From Dasypus novemcinctus (Eukaryota > Chordata > Mammalia > Cingulata > Dasypodidae), in contig NC_080695.1 of assembly GCF_030445035.2 (NCBI RefSeq), forward strand, positions 53,213,954 through 53,277,953: 64,000 bases of DNA, given 5' to 3'. Shown one piece after another: positions 48,236 to 59,640 of the stretch (position 1 is the stretch's first letter; each line of letters opens with the position of its first letter). Below the pieces are notes generated by a model. It searched no databases, was not told the origin of the DNA, and was given only the letters and a program-made list of their open reading frames with translations. Position numbers and translations under genes: made by a program.

Positions 48236-49070
48236 AGCCCACATGACTTTGATCCCCATAAGACAGCTTACTTGTGGAGTTTTCTGTAAGAAAATGCCCT
48301 GAACGTCATAGAGGAAAACGCTTGTAAAATTCAGTTTGAGCTGTAAGCTCCGCTCCAAGTTGTAAGTGCGTGGCCAATTAATTATGCCTGAGTTTGAAGC
48401 CCATTTGTAGCTGCGCTTGATGTATTGTCTGTGGGGAGACGGTGAAATTTGCCAGCTTTCAGACTAACAACTGAGTCTAATTTTTCACCCAGTGATTCTA
48501 AAGAAGTTTCTTTTTGGCAGAGGTTTGGGCAAGGAACAGTTGATGAAATTGATTGTGGCAAAATGATGTGGGAAGGAGGGACACATTCTTCACCCCTGAA
48601 AGGCTCAAGTGAAAGATGAGAAGCCAGCAGTAAGCCAGCTCCATCTTGGGGATGCTTCCCTGAGCCGCCCTGGGATTTTTGGCCCCAGGTGTCCTTTACC
48701 CCCATCACCATTCAGCAGCTGTCGAGGTCCCGAAGCCGGGGTTCCGGCAACCCAAGACCTCAGATCCCATAGGTGCCTCCCAATGGATCCCTACTCCCCA
48801 TGTGAAACGGATTGCAATGACCATGAAGGCCACAGTGAGCTGCAGAAAGCATTGACAGAAAGCTTCTTGACTTTCATCTCCTGCCTCGCCACAGAGAAAC
48901 TCCGTTTCACTTTGCTTTGCTTTGATTTCAGAGGCTTCACCCAGAAAGGGAGTTGACCTTCAGGGGAAAACCTCGGACCCCTGTTCCCATCCAACCCCCG
49001 AAGAAAATGAAATATTCACTGCAGCTCTCCTTAGAGACCCTTGAAGCATAAAATCGGAGTTGGTCCTAGG
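48236..49070. other. Repeat-free intergenic stretch, candidate conserved element
   Basis: No named repeat is recognised over about 830 bp, unusual in this half of the window. It includes GGCCAATTAATTATGCCTGA near 48372, with homeodomain-type TAATTA. No coding signal: the open frames are short and unlike any family. Confidence 0.35.
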
Positions 49071-49610
49071 ATATAATTTTGGCTTCAAAAGTCAATTTCT
49101 GATGTTCCCAACTGAACAATGTCCATTTGGGGGGGAAAAAAAACCAACAACAAAAAACTGGACTGACTGCAGAGGTCCACAAAGCTTTGTGTAAATAAAT
49201 ATCCTCTCTGATGGGCTCTGCAAAGAGAGAGGGCACTGAGAAGATGTCAGTCAATCGGGCAGATTTCCTAGGAGTATTTGTTGTGGCTCATCTTGTTGCT
49301 TATTTGTTCCATGTACCAGGGGTCCTATCTGAGCAAAAGGGAATTCAGGCTACCTTGCAGATCTGATGTGTTGGTGGAGAAGGAGGGGGAGAGGAGTCCC
49401 CAGGATATCTGCATGCAGGAGTTGACTGACATGGGTCAGGAGTGGGAGACAGAAGGCAGTGGGGGTCCTGGTAGCCACAGGCTGGCATCTGAGCCCTGAG
49501 AAGAGAAAAGCAGAAGGAGCTTCTGTGAGGCTAAAGGGGCCCAGAAAATACAGCTTTGGCTACCAGGGAATAAAGTGGGGCAGGCACAGGTAGAGGAGGC
49601 ACATGACTCA
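49071..49610. other. Intergenic, nothing recognised
   Basis: A short G/A run at about 49128-49145; otherwise unassigned. Confidence 0.45.
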
Positions 49611-49614
49611 TTGG

Positions 49615-49852
49615 CAGGACAGGCTGCAGGATCTGGAGCTAGACAGCCTGGTTCAAATCCTGGCTCTCCCTCTTCTGACCTGTGACACTGGGCAAGTCAC
49701 TTAATGTCTCCTCACCTTGGTTTTCTTATTTATAAAATGGACCTATTAAGACTGAATTTCTCATATGTTTGCTGTGAGGATGAAATGAGTTAATTCATGG
49801 AGAGTGCTTCAAACAGTGCTTGCATAAAATGCTTGCTAACTGTTGGCTGTTA
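49615..49852 (+). repeat. MIR, sense, near full length
   Basis: GACAGCCTGGTTCAAATCCT, CACTGGGCAAGTCACTTAAT, GAGGATGAAATGAGTTAATT and GTGCTTGCATAAAATGCTTG follow MIR from its head to its 3' end. Confidence 0.85.
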
Positions 49853-50104
49853 TTTGGTGGTGGTGGATTTCTAGATTTAGGGAGTACCAGGTGATGCCAC
49901 CCTTGGCATATATGCCAAGGGCTGCCAAGGTGGCTCTAGCAGAAGCTGGTGAAGAACGCAATTGAAGAGGGGCCAGGAGCAAATACCCCCTGAAAAGACC
50001 TCTTAAGAGCTCCTGAGAAAATCCTTGGGACTCCCAGCAAAACCTGGGCAAAACTTTGTCTGGAGTGAGGATAAGTCCAAAGGCCTTCATTATGTAGATG
50101 GGGC
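49853..50104. other. Intergenic, nothing recognised
   Basis: CCCTTGGCATATATGCCAAGG at 49900-49920 is a near-perfect palindrome; no gene. Confidence 0.45.
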
Positions 50105-50690
50105 ACCAGCTAGTGAAATAGTTATAGTCAGTTCATTACTCACAGAAGTTATGTTCTGCAAAGTGTGTGAACACCGAATTAGCAAAGACTGACCCATTGC
50201 TCCTGGGGAAAATACAGGGTTAGTTTCCTGTGAGCCTCTAATCACAGCATGTTCATCAACTAATTGATACATAACTTTGTTTTATGCATGTCTGCTCAAG
50301 GAAACCTTGTTTAATATATATTGTTGATTCATTAACATTGAACTCATAGCCAGTAGCAGCATAACTCATGCCCGAATAAAGTTTATGTAACACATGTGTT
50401 TTCTTCCTAAGACTCTTGAGCTTAGAAACACTAGACAGCACTTCAGCACTACACTTGGGGGGCATTTTAAACAGCAAAATAAAAAAACAGCACAAAATGT
50501 GAAAAATGTGGCACAAAATGTATCATGAAAAGGACACTTGTTCACAATATGAGAGCTGAAACAAGAAGGCAGAGTGTTGCCTTGTTGGACTTTAGTTAAA
50601 AAAGTATGCATTGGATGACTCAAATTTTTCACTGCTCTGCACATGTCTGCAAAAGCACACTGAGTAAGCAATCAGCAAGACCTTTTCCAC
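50105..50690 (-). mobile_element. Tigger-type (pogo/Tc1-mariner) DNA transposon relic
   Basis: The minus strand at about 50300-50470 translates to MPPKCSAEV...[14 protein letters not shown]...[15 protein letters not shown]. This matches the N-terminal helix-turn-helix of pogo/CENP-B-like transposases (typical MPPKR...EEKL...GxSyaaia...fgVNESTIryIKK). The flank near 50110-50230 (TTCATTACTCACAGAAGTTA) looks like terminal non-coding sequence. It is truncated by stops, with no catalytic DDE region visible, so it is an inactive fossil. Confidence 0.7.
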
Positions 50691-50734
50691 TTTGCCCTGA
50701 CCCTTCCATTTCAGCCCCTTCTGCAAAGCCAACT

Positions 50735-51330
50735 CCTTATTTACCTATTCAACCCACCTTTATTGAACTGCAACAATATTCTGGGTGCTGAGCCTCCGAG
50801 GCTTTGTCCAGCTTTCACAAATTTCATGGTTTAGCAAGGAAGACAGACAAGGAAACAACACTGCCTGAGAAGGGCTATACTCAGGGAAGGCTGGGGCTGT
50901 GGGTACACCAAAGAGGGGCCTCTGGAAGTAGGGATATCTGAACTAAGGCCTGAAGGATGAGAAGGAGTGAGCCAAGCTAGGAGATTAGGAGGAAGAGAGT
51001 TTCATGTGGCAGAAACAGCATGTGTAAAAGCCTAGTGGAAGAGAGAGCAGAGCTTCAAGTTTCAGCAGGGAGACAAGGTGCGAGGTTGCAGCTGTTCTGG
51101 GAACCACAGCTTGGTCCTGTGCTTACAGGGTTCCTTTTCACACAAGCAGGAGGGGAACTTCTGGGGCATGGCTAAATGGCATTGTTCATGCATCTGTCTA
51201 CCAGCTAAATAGGAAGCCCTTTGAGGGCAGAGACCCTCTATTTTTATCTTTGCACCCAAAGCACCTACTACCATGCCTAGTATGGAGTGAAGCTGAGTTG
51301 GTGCTTTGTGGGATGTTGTTAAAAGCATTG
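50735..51330. repeat. L2 pair, antisense then sense
   Basis: Antisense at 50735-51070 (CCTTTATTGAACTGCAACAA, GGCCTGAAGGATGAGAAGGA, AACAGCATGTGTAAAAGCC). Sense at 51180-51330 (AGCCCTTTGAGGGCAGAGAC, CAAAGCACCTACTACCATGC). Confidence 0.7.
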
Positions 51331-51690
51331 GGAAAAGCTCCAGACCAGGATGCTGATCTTACTTTCCTTTACTGATTGGTTCTGGGACAAGTATTTTTCT
51401 AGACCAACAGATATCATGAAAGGATTTTAGAGAAGAGATGGGAAGGACATAGTTCACAACAAACATTATGTCAGTATTAGAGTCAGGGCTAGAAACCAGC
51501 TCTCTCTATTCTAAGCCCAGCCATTCCCATTTGATTTCTCACAGGGCAGATCAATGATGAATTTTGCTGTGTAATAGAACTTTATATCCTTTGTCAAGCT
51601 TGCATATTTATTTTCATCATGCTGGTCAATTCATTTTAAGACTTGAGTCTTCCAAATCAAGATGGGGGTTGATAGTAAGTATTTACAGTA
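51331..51690. other. Intergenic, nothing certain
   Basis: A faint antisense MIR-like trace at 51480-51540; otherwise unassigned. Confidence 0.4.
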
Positions 51691-51694
51691 TTGA

Positions 51695-51858
51695 TATGAA
51701 GAAATCATTAATCCCACATCATAAATGAAGAAATTAAGCTTCAAATGAGCTGAATTTATTTGTCCAAGTTCACGTACCTGATAGGAAAATTAAAGAGTCA
51801 ATATTCAAACTCAAATCTTCCTAAGTCCAAATCCCATGTGCTTATCTATTAGGAGCTT
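51695..51858 (-). repeat. Antisense MIR fragment
   Basis: TCATAAATGAAGAAATTAAG, TTGTCCAAGTTCACGTACCT and TATTCAAACTCAAATCTTCC are reversed MIR words. Confidence 0.65.
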
Positions 51859-52556
51859 TGCCTGGAGTTCAGAAGCTCTACTGGGGATCTGGATTCAGTC
51901 TCCATAGAAAGATCTCCAGGCTAGAAGTCCATGGATAGAGGTGATGGCTAATTTTGGAGGCTCAACACCATCTGGGCATGCTTGGTGGGTGCTTGAAGAA
52001 GCCAATGAGAATCTCAGACTCCTCCCTATTTCTTTAAGGGATCCTTCCTTCACAGAGGGACAATGGGCCTGTTTAAAAGAACAAAACAAAACAAAACAGA
52101 AAACACCTCTCCTCTCACCAGGCCCATTACCCAGACTGATAAACAGAGGTCAAACAAAAACATAGCTTCATAGCTTACAATCCTTGGAGGAAACCAGGAC
52201 ATGCTCTGGGCTATGATGTCAGATGTAAAACAAAGGTTGCTGGTCATCTTTGAGTTAAACATCCTCAGAGAGTCCACAATTTCTTCCCATCCAGGCCCAA
52301 TCCCCTTCAAGAGAATCAGTGCTTTCATTTGGCTGGCACTTTACATTATCAAATATGTCCTGTACATCTGCACAGACTTTCCAAATGTTTTGCTGCCTTT
52401 TGCATTTATTTTTTTCAGATCTATCTTAATCCAATATTGCTCCATCTCCATTAAAGTACCTCCTTTAAAGGTTTTCCCTGCTAGAACACTCCTTAAGTCT
52501 GGGTAATGGGCCTGAAATTCCATCCCGTCTGTCAGCTGGAAAACTCTAGAAAACGA
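51859..52556. other. Intergenic, no repeat recognised
   Basis: Contains (AAAAC)n at about 52079-52098. The remainder (52200-52500) looks unique and AT-rich. Confidence 0.4.
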
Positions 52557-53040
52557 TGGCTACAATTTAGTGAGCACCTACTCTGTGCCATGACTTTTAC
52601 ACAATGCTAAGGTATATTATTTAGGATATAAGTTAGGTTAGTAAAACAAAGACCCAAAATAACAGTGATTAATGGATATTGAATTTTATTTCTCATTCCT
52701 CATTTCCCCTTGCTATGCAGGGTTTGCTATGGTGGCTCCATGATGTCAGAAATCCCAGATTCCTTCTGTCTTCTTGCTCTGCTATCTTTAGGTATTACTC
52801 TCATTTACCTTGTTCAAGAAGGCTCATTTCTCTATCTCAGCCAGTGGGAAAATGAATGGAGGAAAGGGATGGATGTCTCTTCCCTTAGAGTACACAAAGT
52901 TATAGTACACAGAGCTGTAGAATTGGTCAGAATTTGATCACACACTACCCAGAGGCAAGGGAAGCTGGGAAATGCAGTTTTGAATCCAGGTGGCATAGCT
53001 CCAGTTAGAAACCAGAAGTACTTTTATTATAGAGGAAGAG
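52557..53040. repeat. MIR trace and unassigned repeat, copy 2
   Basis: Antisense MIR at 52557-52625 (GTGAGCACCTACTCTGTGCC). Then 52640-53040 shares its layout and ends (TTTTATTTCTCATTCC, GGGAAGCTGGGAAATGCAGT) with 20625-21020. Confidence 0.5.
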
Positions 53041-53480
53041 GTGATGGATATTGGGGCATCACTGGCAATATATGCCATACAATGTGATCCTAAATGAGAC
53101 CAGGTTCCAAGATTTTTTGAACCCATGATTAGAACAGGCTGAAAATAAAACAGACCAACAGGGCTGTCCATGCCCCATTTTTTTCACTTTACTTAATGCT
53201 GAAATAACTCAAAATGTGGGATGTGGGATTGTTCTATCTGGGTAGCAGGACTAGATCACGCCCTTGTGGATGGGGGCGGGGCTTCCCCTGCAGGGAAGGG
53301 ATGACCCCACAGTCAAACATCCTAGTCAATGTGGGGCAGAAAATGGAGATTCTGAAGAGAATTGGCATGGTGGAAAAATGATCTCTTCTCTCTAAACTGG
53401 AAGTTAGTTTTCCTGAATTCTGCAATACAGGAATGCCTGATGTATTTCTGGTGAGGGGAGGAATACTACTTCTCCACATT
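53041..53480. other. Intergenic, nothing recognised
   Basis: No gene or named repeat is seen. Confidence 0.45.
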
Positions 53481-53484
53481 CGCT

Positions 53485-53882
53485 TACGCTGCACAGCCTT
53501 TGCACAAACCTTCTCTCTGCCTGGAATGCCCTCTTTTCACCTTCTTTGCCCTGTACACTCCTGCTTACCATTAGATATCATCTAAAATGTTATTTCCTCA
53601 GGAAAACCCTCTCAGACTCCCCCAAACCTCACTCCCTAGGCTTTGTAGGTTCTCTCTGGTGCTCTCTCATCTAATTATCATATTCATGGCTTGTAATTGC
53701 ATCCTTATTTATGGGATTGTCTGATAAGTATCTTCCTCCCCTACTAAACTATAAGTACCATGAGGGCAGGAACCAAATCCAGTTTTTCTCATTCCTGTAT
53801 GTGCTCAACACCTAGCAAAATATCTGGCATAGGTAATTGATAAATGTATGTTGAATAAATGAATAAATGAGTGAATGAAAAG
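53485..53882 (+). repeat. L2, sense, intact 3' end
   Basis: CACAGCCTTTGCACAAACCT, CTCTGCCTGGAATGCCCTCT, ACTATAAGTACCATGAGGGC, CTCAACACCTAGCAAAATA and GTTGAATAAATGAATAAATG give the complete L2 terminus. Confidence 0.85.
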
Positions 53883-54079
53883 AGCAGCCCTTTCCTGAGG
53901 CCAGAATTTCACAGGGGTTATAAGCAGAGGACAGCTCTGGCCATCAAAATGTTGGACCCTGAGGCAGCACTGTGTAAACAGGATGGGGAGTTGATAGAAA
54001 TACTATCTATTCACAAGAAAGACATAGTGAAGGATTGGGGGACACTTAACGTATAGGCTTGCACGTTTTCATCATCTGG

Positions 54080-54425
54080 ATTATACATGTGGAAATGATC
54101 TCATTTAATACCCAAACCACACCACTCTATGGTAAAGGCTTTTTGTTTTGTTTTGATTCTAGTTCCATGGATTCTTTTAAAATTTTTATTCTAGTATCAC
54201 ATATACAACCTAACAGTCCCCCTTTTAACCACATTCAGATATATATTTCAGCCCTGTTAATTACATTCACAATGTTGTGTTACCATCACCACCATCCGTT
54301 ACCAAAAAGGGACAGGTGTTTTTATCTCCAATGAGCAGATATGGGAACTGAGGTTTACAGACATTCAGAATCCACCCAAAGTCACACAGTGAGTAAATGG
54401 AGTCTGTATTCCAACCCAGTTCTTC
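54080..54425 (-). repeat. Antisense MIR split by an L1 fragment
   Basis: MIR halves at 54080-54138 (ATCTCATTTAATACCCAAAC) and 54306-54425 (GGGAACTGAGGTTTACAGAC, CAAAGTCACACAGTGAGTAA) flank an L1-type piece at about 54140-54305 (AACAGTCCCCCTTTTAACCA). Confidence 0.65.
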
Positions 54426-54945
54426 CCATCAACAAAGACCACACTCATTCTTCATGCCCAATTTGCCTTCCAGAGAAACAAAAGGAAATGAGAAAAAACC
54501 CACAAAAGTCAATTCCCTGAAATGACTCAAATGACTAATATTTCCAGCTGATGGCTGCTCCATGAGAACTTTTCTTCTTCATGAATGTTTCCTTGGCTGA
54601 GTTCTCCCAGTCCTCTCTCTGAGAGCTTCTACTATTTAAACCTGGCACTGCCTACTTTTCCTCATGCTTGGTTTTAGTTATGCTCTTTGTCTTCCACAGT
54701 CAGAGTCGAAGGTTTCTGAATCTTTGACGATTGCTATTGGAGCTCACCTGAGCTGCTCTCTCCCAGACTAATAGGGATTTTTCTCTCCCTTTACTCATGT
54801 AACAAGCAGGCTTTGGAGTCCTGTCCTCTGAATGCACTGCAGTTGATCTATGTTTCTCCACTATAGTGTCCCCAAATGAACACACTGAAATGGACAAGTC
54901 TTTCCAAAGGTCAATTTGGGTATGTATCTCCAAAGTTTCTAAAAT
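54426..54945. other. Intergenic, nothing recognised
   Basis: No gene or named repeat is seen. Confidence 0.45.
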
Positions 54946-54949
54946 GTGC

Positions 54950-55340
54950 CTCTATTTCACCCAGAATATCTGCTTCAGAGGGTTTATCCAAAGGGCATAA
55001 TCAGACAGCTGTACAAAGATGTCAGATCAAGGATTTTTGATTGCATAAATGTTTGTAGTAGTGAAAAATAGATATAACCAAATATCCAATAATAGGGGAT
55101 TGGTAAAATAAACAGAGCTACATCTATACAATGTTTTACCATGTAGTCATTAAAAATGATGGTGTTGGTGTTTACTGATGATGAAACATGTTCACAGTGA
55201 GAATAAGTAGGTTCAGAAGCAACGTATATAATATTTCATTTCCCTTAAAATACAGATTTATTTGTTCATTCAACAAAAGTATTGAGTGGTTGTGATTTGC
55301 TGGATGCTCTTCTGAGAGCTGGGGATATGGTGATAATAAA
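54950..55340. repeat. L1 fragment and antisense L2 end
   Basis: L1-type at 54950-55250 (ATAGGGGATTGGTAAAATAA, CATGTAGTCATTAAAAATGA). Antisense L2 at 55255-55340 (TTTATTTGTTCATTCAACAA). Confidence 0.7.
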
Positions 55341-55668
55341 ATAAATATTGTCCATCATGTTGGATCACCAATTCATTGGCCATTTTCTTCTGGTAACCAC
55401 ATAGGTCAGTGACTCCAACTCTCTATGCAAAGGGATAATTACGGTCTCTAATTTACAGAGATATATGAAGGTCAAGCATGTATATAAAACTGATATATGA
55501 CCATGAAGACTCAATATCTGTAAACTATTATATTTAGTACAACAAAAGCTGCTATTTCCTAACACTCACAGTGATCCACCCTGATGGTGGATCTCAAATT
55601 CTAGTCTCAACAGAACCACTAAACGTATAGTCCAGGGTCAATAACTCCATTTAGTCACTTCAGTCTGA
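55341..55668. other. Intergenic, nothing recognised
   Basis: No gene or named repeat is seen. Confidence 0.45.
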
Positions 55669-55669
55669 T

Positions 55670-56132
55670 GGTTAGTTAGTCATTCAACAAATACTGAGCA
55701 CCCAAATGTGTCTTACCATGGCCCATAAGTCTCAACACCCTCTCGTCCCCACCCACCCCTCTACCCTCTGCCCCAATCATCCCCTTCCCAACACTGGCCT
55801 TCTTGAAATTCCTCAAACGCTCCAAGTTTGTTCCTTTGCTTTTGTTGTTTCCACTGCCTGGAATGCTTTTCCTTCTGTATCTCACAGCGGGATCCTTCTG
55901 TCTTTCAGGTCTCCTCTTGATTCTCTCCTCTCAGGAGTCTCTGAGCCATTCTCCAGCTATCTCCTGCATCTCTTGCTCATCACTGCACTTGAACATCTTT
56001 ATAGCACTTATCACTACCTGACATGAGCAACTTTGTTTGTTTTCTTGTTTATTATGTCTTCTCCCCTAAATTGTAAACTCCATGGGAGCAAGGACCTAGT
56101 TTGTCTAATTCATTGCTGTGTCCCCATTCTTC
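55670..56132. repeat. Antisense L2 tip followed by sense L2
   Basis: TTAGTCATTCAACAAATACT at 55676 is an antisense tip. Sense L2 runs about 55770-56132 (GTTTCCACTGCCTGGAATGC, ATAGCACTTATCACTACCTG, TAAACTCCATGGGAGCAAGG) and stops where a DAS SINE begins. Confidence 0.75.
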
Positions 56133-56280
56133 TCTTTTTTTTTTAAGGAGTTACTGAGGATTGAACCCAGGACCTGGTACATGAGAAGCAGGTACTCAAC
56201 CACTAAGCTACCTCCACTCCCCAATAAAAGTTGTTGTTTTTTTTTTCATTTATTTGTTTTTAGGAGGTACCAGGAATCAT
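56133..56280 (-). mobile_element. DAS-type SINE, antisense, with truncated second unit
   Basis: Read on the minus strand, GGAGGTAGCTTAGTGGTTGA, then GCAGGTACC... GTCCTGGGTTCAATCC (B box) and an A-run. On the plus strand it starts with a T-run at 56134. A second T-rich tail and a stub (AGGAGGTACCAGGAATC) at 56231-56280 suggest a truncated partner. L2 tail words (GAATGAATAA) resume at 56281, so it landed in the L2. Confidence 0.8.
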
Positions 56281-56289
56281 GAATGAATA

Positions 56290-57055
56290 AAGTATGTGAC
56301 TGGAATTGTGCTAAGCCTGCTATCTATCAGTGAGCAAGACACATGCAATCCATTGTGACCATAACCTGTGATGCCCAGATCCTCATCCTCTGTAAAGAAT
56401 TATTCTTGCCCCTGTCTTACCTGAGAATTTTGTATAGTTATGAAACCAGCATCCATTTAAATATGTGCAACCCCCTATCAGATCTTTTCTCCAGAACTTT
56501 CTTCTGCCAGAATGCTGAGTAATTATACTTTAGAATCTACGGTGGCTCCAAATTTTGATTAAACACTTTCCTGGCTTTTAAAATCCCAGGCCCAGCTATT
56601 AGGCTGTGCTCCGCTATAGCGTTATCCAGCATGGTGATTGACTGAGACGGGACTTGGCCCCCTCTTACTTTTCAGCTATTTCCTTGAGTATTTTGATCCG
56701 GGCGAGAAGCATGACATTATTGATTTGCTCTGCTCCGCTCACCAACTGCCTCATCTGCAAGAGCAGGAATCTTTATGGCTTCAATAATTTCCCGGAGTGC
56801 AGAGAACTCTTTTGTGTTTTTGCTTGGTGCTTTGCAATTCTGTAAATTTTTTATGGACTCTGAGGTTAACTTTTGTCCCTTACTCCCAGGCTCATTGTGA
56901 TGGCAGCTTGTGCTCTAAGAAAGAGAGGGAGAGAGGAAGAAAGAGAAAGAAAAGAAGAAATAAAATTTTAGAGGTCTTTAATTTCTACACGTTGTTTTAT
57001 TAAAAGGAAAAGCTCAGAAAGGTTTAGTGACTTGCCTAAAATAACAACCAATAAT
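56290..57055. other. Repeat-free intergenic stretch, candidate conserved element
   Basis: About 56560-56880 has no recognisable repeat (GTGATTGACTGAGACGGGAC, ATTGATTTGCTCTGCTCCGC). A purine-rich (GAAA)n-like run follows at 56920-56965. No coding support. Confidence 0.35.
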
Positions 57056-57059
57056 TGAG

Positions 57060-57415
57060 AAATGCTCTTCTGCTTCTAAGGTGGTCATTGGTGCTGCCAA
57101 TATTTTGATTCTTCTCTTCCTGGGCACAAAGTAGGATTGCCCTGTTCTGCCCCTATAAGGCTATGAACTCCATGTGGCCAATGAAATGTGCCTGGAAGTG
57201 ACACAGGTCAAAGACTTTAAGAGCAGTGCATGATTCATTGTGTTCTTCTCACTTGCAGGTGGTGGAGGCTACATCTATGTGTGTCCCTAAATGAGGACAG
57301 TGACATAAGAAGGACATGCAGTGTGGGCGAGAAACGAATGTTTGCCATTTTAAACATTAAGATTCAGGGTTGTTTTTTACCACAGCATTACCTAGCTCAT
57401 CCTAACTGATATGGC
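57060..57415. repeat. Unassigned old LTR-like repeat
   Basis: CCATGTGGCCAATGAAATGT and, at the far end, CTAGCTCATCCTAACTGATA resemble a widespread old mammalian repeat with LTR-like ends. Family not assigned. Confidence 0.4.
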
Positions 57416-57714
57416 TTCTGATTTCAGAGCTTCCAAACTGTCTTGGGAAGGGAGTTTGGCTGGATTATCTGGACGTTTGGGGGAAGGTAAGAACCTGAAA
57501 AGTGCACCTGCTTTAGCATTATGGGTTTCCCATGTTTAATTTTTTTAGATCAAGAATTGACAAAGCAATAGAGCAAGAAAAAGTCCAAATTGTTAGGAAA
57601 ATAATCAAATCCCTTCATAACTTGACCCTAAGCTCACTTTACAACCTCAACTCTCTAGATTTCCCCCGCAGACCCTCTATGCTTCAAATAAATTAAAGTC
57701 TTCCCCTGCACACA

Positions 57715-58167
57715 TTTATTATTTGTTCATTTGCATATTCATTCAAGAAATGTCTATTGGGTTTCTGGGGTGTGCTAAACACAGTATGTATTTTCATATC
57801 TCATGCTATTTCTTATCCTTTCACGATCCTTGTCACCACTCCCCAGCCTTTGTTTTCAACACGATGAACTGTATTCATGTTTCAAGACCTAGACCAAAAT
57901 CCTCTTTTTCTAGGAAAGCTTCTCTGGTACCTCTTTTTCCAAAGCATATTTAGCTTCTTTGTATGTCTATGACAATCAGTATGTATTTCTTTTACCTACT
58001 AAGCTCACAATAGTATAATTACTAGTTCCCATGTTCTTCTCCTTCCCTAGATTTTAAAATCTTTGATGGCAGGGGTCACACATAGGTTATCTCTGAAGTG
58101 CTAATGCTTGGCTTATAGTCTGTGTCAATACATATTTGATGAATGAATGAATGAATGAATGAATGGG
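57715..58167. repeat. L2 pair, antisense then sense, with (GAAT)n
   Basis: Antisense tip 57715-57790 (CATATTCATTCAAGAAATGT). Sense L2 57790-58138 (TAGATTTTAAAATCTTTGAT, GGCAGGGGTCACAC) ends in a clean (GAAT)n tail at 58139-58165. Confidence 0.75.
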
Positions 58168-58169
58168 GT

Positions 58170-59025
58170 GATTCAATTTTGCTCTTCTTTCTGATTCTTC
58201 TTCTAAAATCCCAGCATCTTAGCTCTCCATAGGGGAAAATGGCCATGACCAGAGTCCAGAGACATGGAGGAGCTGGAAGTTTGGGTAAGTGTCTAATCTA
58301 AAAGCACACCTGTGGGTTGGTGGGACTGGGGAGCTGTTTAACACTTCTACACCTGTCTAGCACAGGAGAAGGAGAGACCCCATGGATGTCCTAATGTGAG
58401 TAAGTGATAGAGGGCCACCAAGACTGGCTCACTGAGGGCAGCAAATGCTACTTACTAAACAGGAGTCACGCTCTTAGCAGGCTCAGTTCCTCATTATGCC
58501 AGTGGGGAGGTCCTATTTCTCTGTTCGTGTTTCAAACATAATCACACAGCACCCTCATGGGTGCAAAGCTTGGATCCTGACAGTCAGCATAACAAGGCAC
58601 AGTCTGTCCAGCAAGCCCTGGACAACGTCAGCACTATCGATCTGCTGAAGTCACCCCAAAATCAACTGGGCCTTCGATGGCTACCTCCCCCCTCAGTCAC
58701 TCTCCTCCCAGTGCTTGTGTCTGCACAAAGCCTGGGCTTTCCGGGTTGGTTTCCTCAACAATATTTGACACAATCCATATTTTCCACTTTAAATATTTAT
58801 AGTGCACTTGGAGGGAAAACATTCTCTTTTCAAGAGACTTTCTAATTTTATATAACAGTCAAGGTCAGAGCAATGAATGCTCTAAAAGAAATTCCTCTCC
58901 TGATTTTCAGCCTATGGCAACAAGAATTGAGGGCAGGCAGCCCAGGGTCCTTTTACCCAGCCTCCTTCTCCATGCCCTCTGCTATCAGTCATCTGAATAG
59001 CCCCTGTTGAGGGGAAAACAACAGC
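58170..59025. other. Intergenic, nothing recognised
   Basis: No gene or named repeat is seen. Confidence 0.45.
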
Positions 59026-59029
59026 TGGG

Positions 59030-59640
59030 GAATTACTTTTTAGTAGATTTGTAGTATTTTTCTGATTGTAAAATAAATGCATGTCCCTTGCAACAAATTC
59101 AGAATTAACACAAACATATAGAAGAACCATTAATCCATCACAAAGAAATAATAAATATTAACAATTTGATGTCTAATCTTCTATATCTTTCTTCTAAAAT
59201 GAGATTATATTATTTCTTACTTAAATGAGATTATATTATGCACACTGTTTTAAATCTTTTCTTCTAATTATATCATGGAATTCTTTCTTGTGTGTGTGTA
59301 TTTGTTTCTTAATTCTCTCTTAATCAGGTAGATTGAGTGCCTTTATTACTCTTCTCCAGAAAATCCTTGAGTATTTTCAGATATCTATCCTTCCAGATGA
59401 GTTTTAGAATATATCATCTTGTAATAAAGAACATTTTACTGATATTTTAATTGATATTGCAAAATATGTATATAATTTTAGATAAATTGGCATATACCTA
59501 ATTTTGAAAAGGTTTCCCATTTATTTATTTCTTAAATCTGTCAATAAGGATTTGTTATTTCTCACAGTATAGCATATACACCTTTTTTATTGTTTATTTC
59601 TAGGCATTTTACATTTTTATTGTGATCAGATGTGTGTTCT
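59030..59640. repeat. Old L1/HAL1-type AT-rich fragments
   Basis: TTCTGATTGTAAAATAAATG, then ATTGTTTATTTCTAGGCATT at 59589 are L1-type words. The sequence breaks at a dimeric SINE and resumes near 59877. Confidence 0.55.

Noticed and set aside
49900..49920. Palindrome CCTTGGCATATATGCCAAGG as an operator or cruciform
   Set aside because: A single short palindrome in intergenic mammalian DNA with no context; recorded only.
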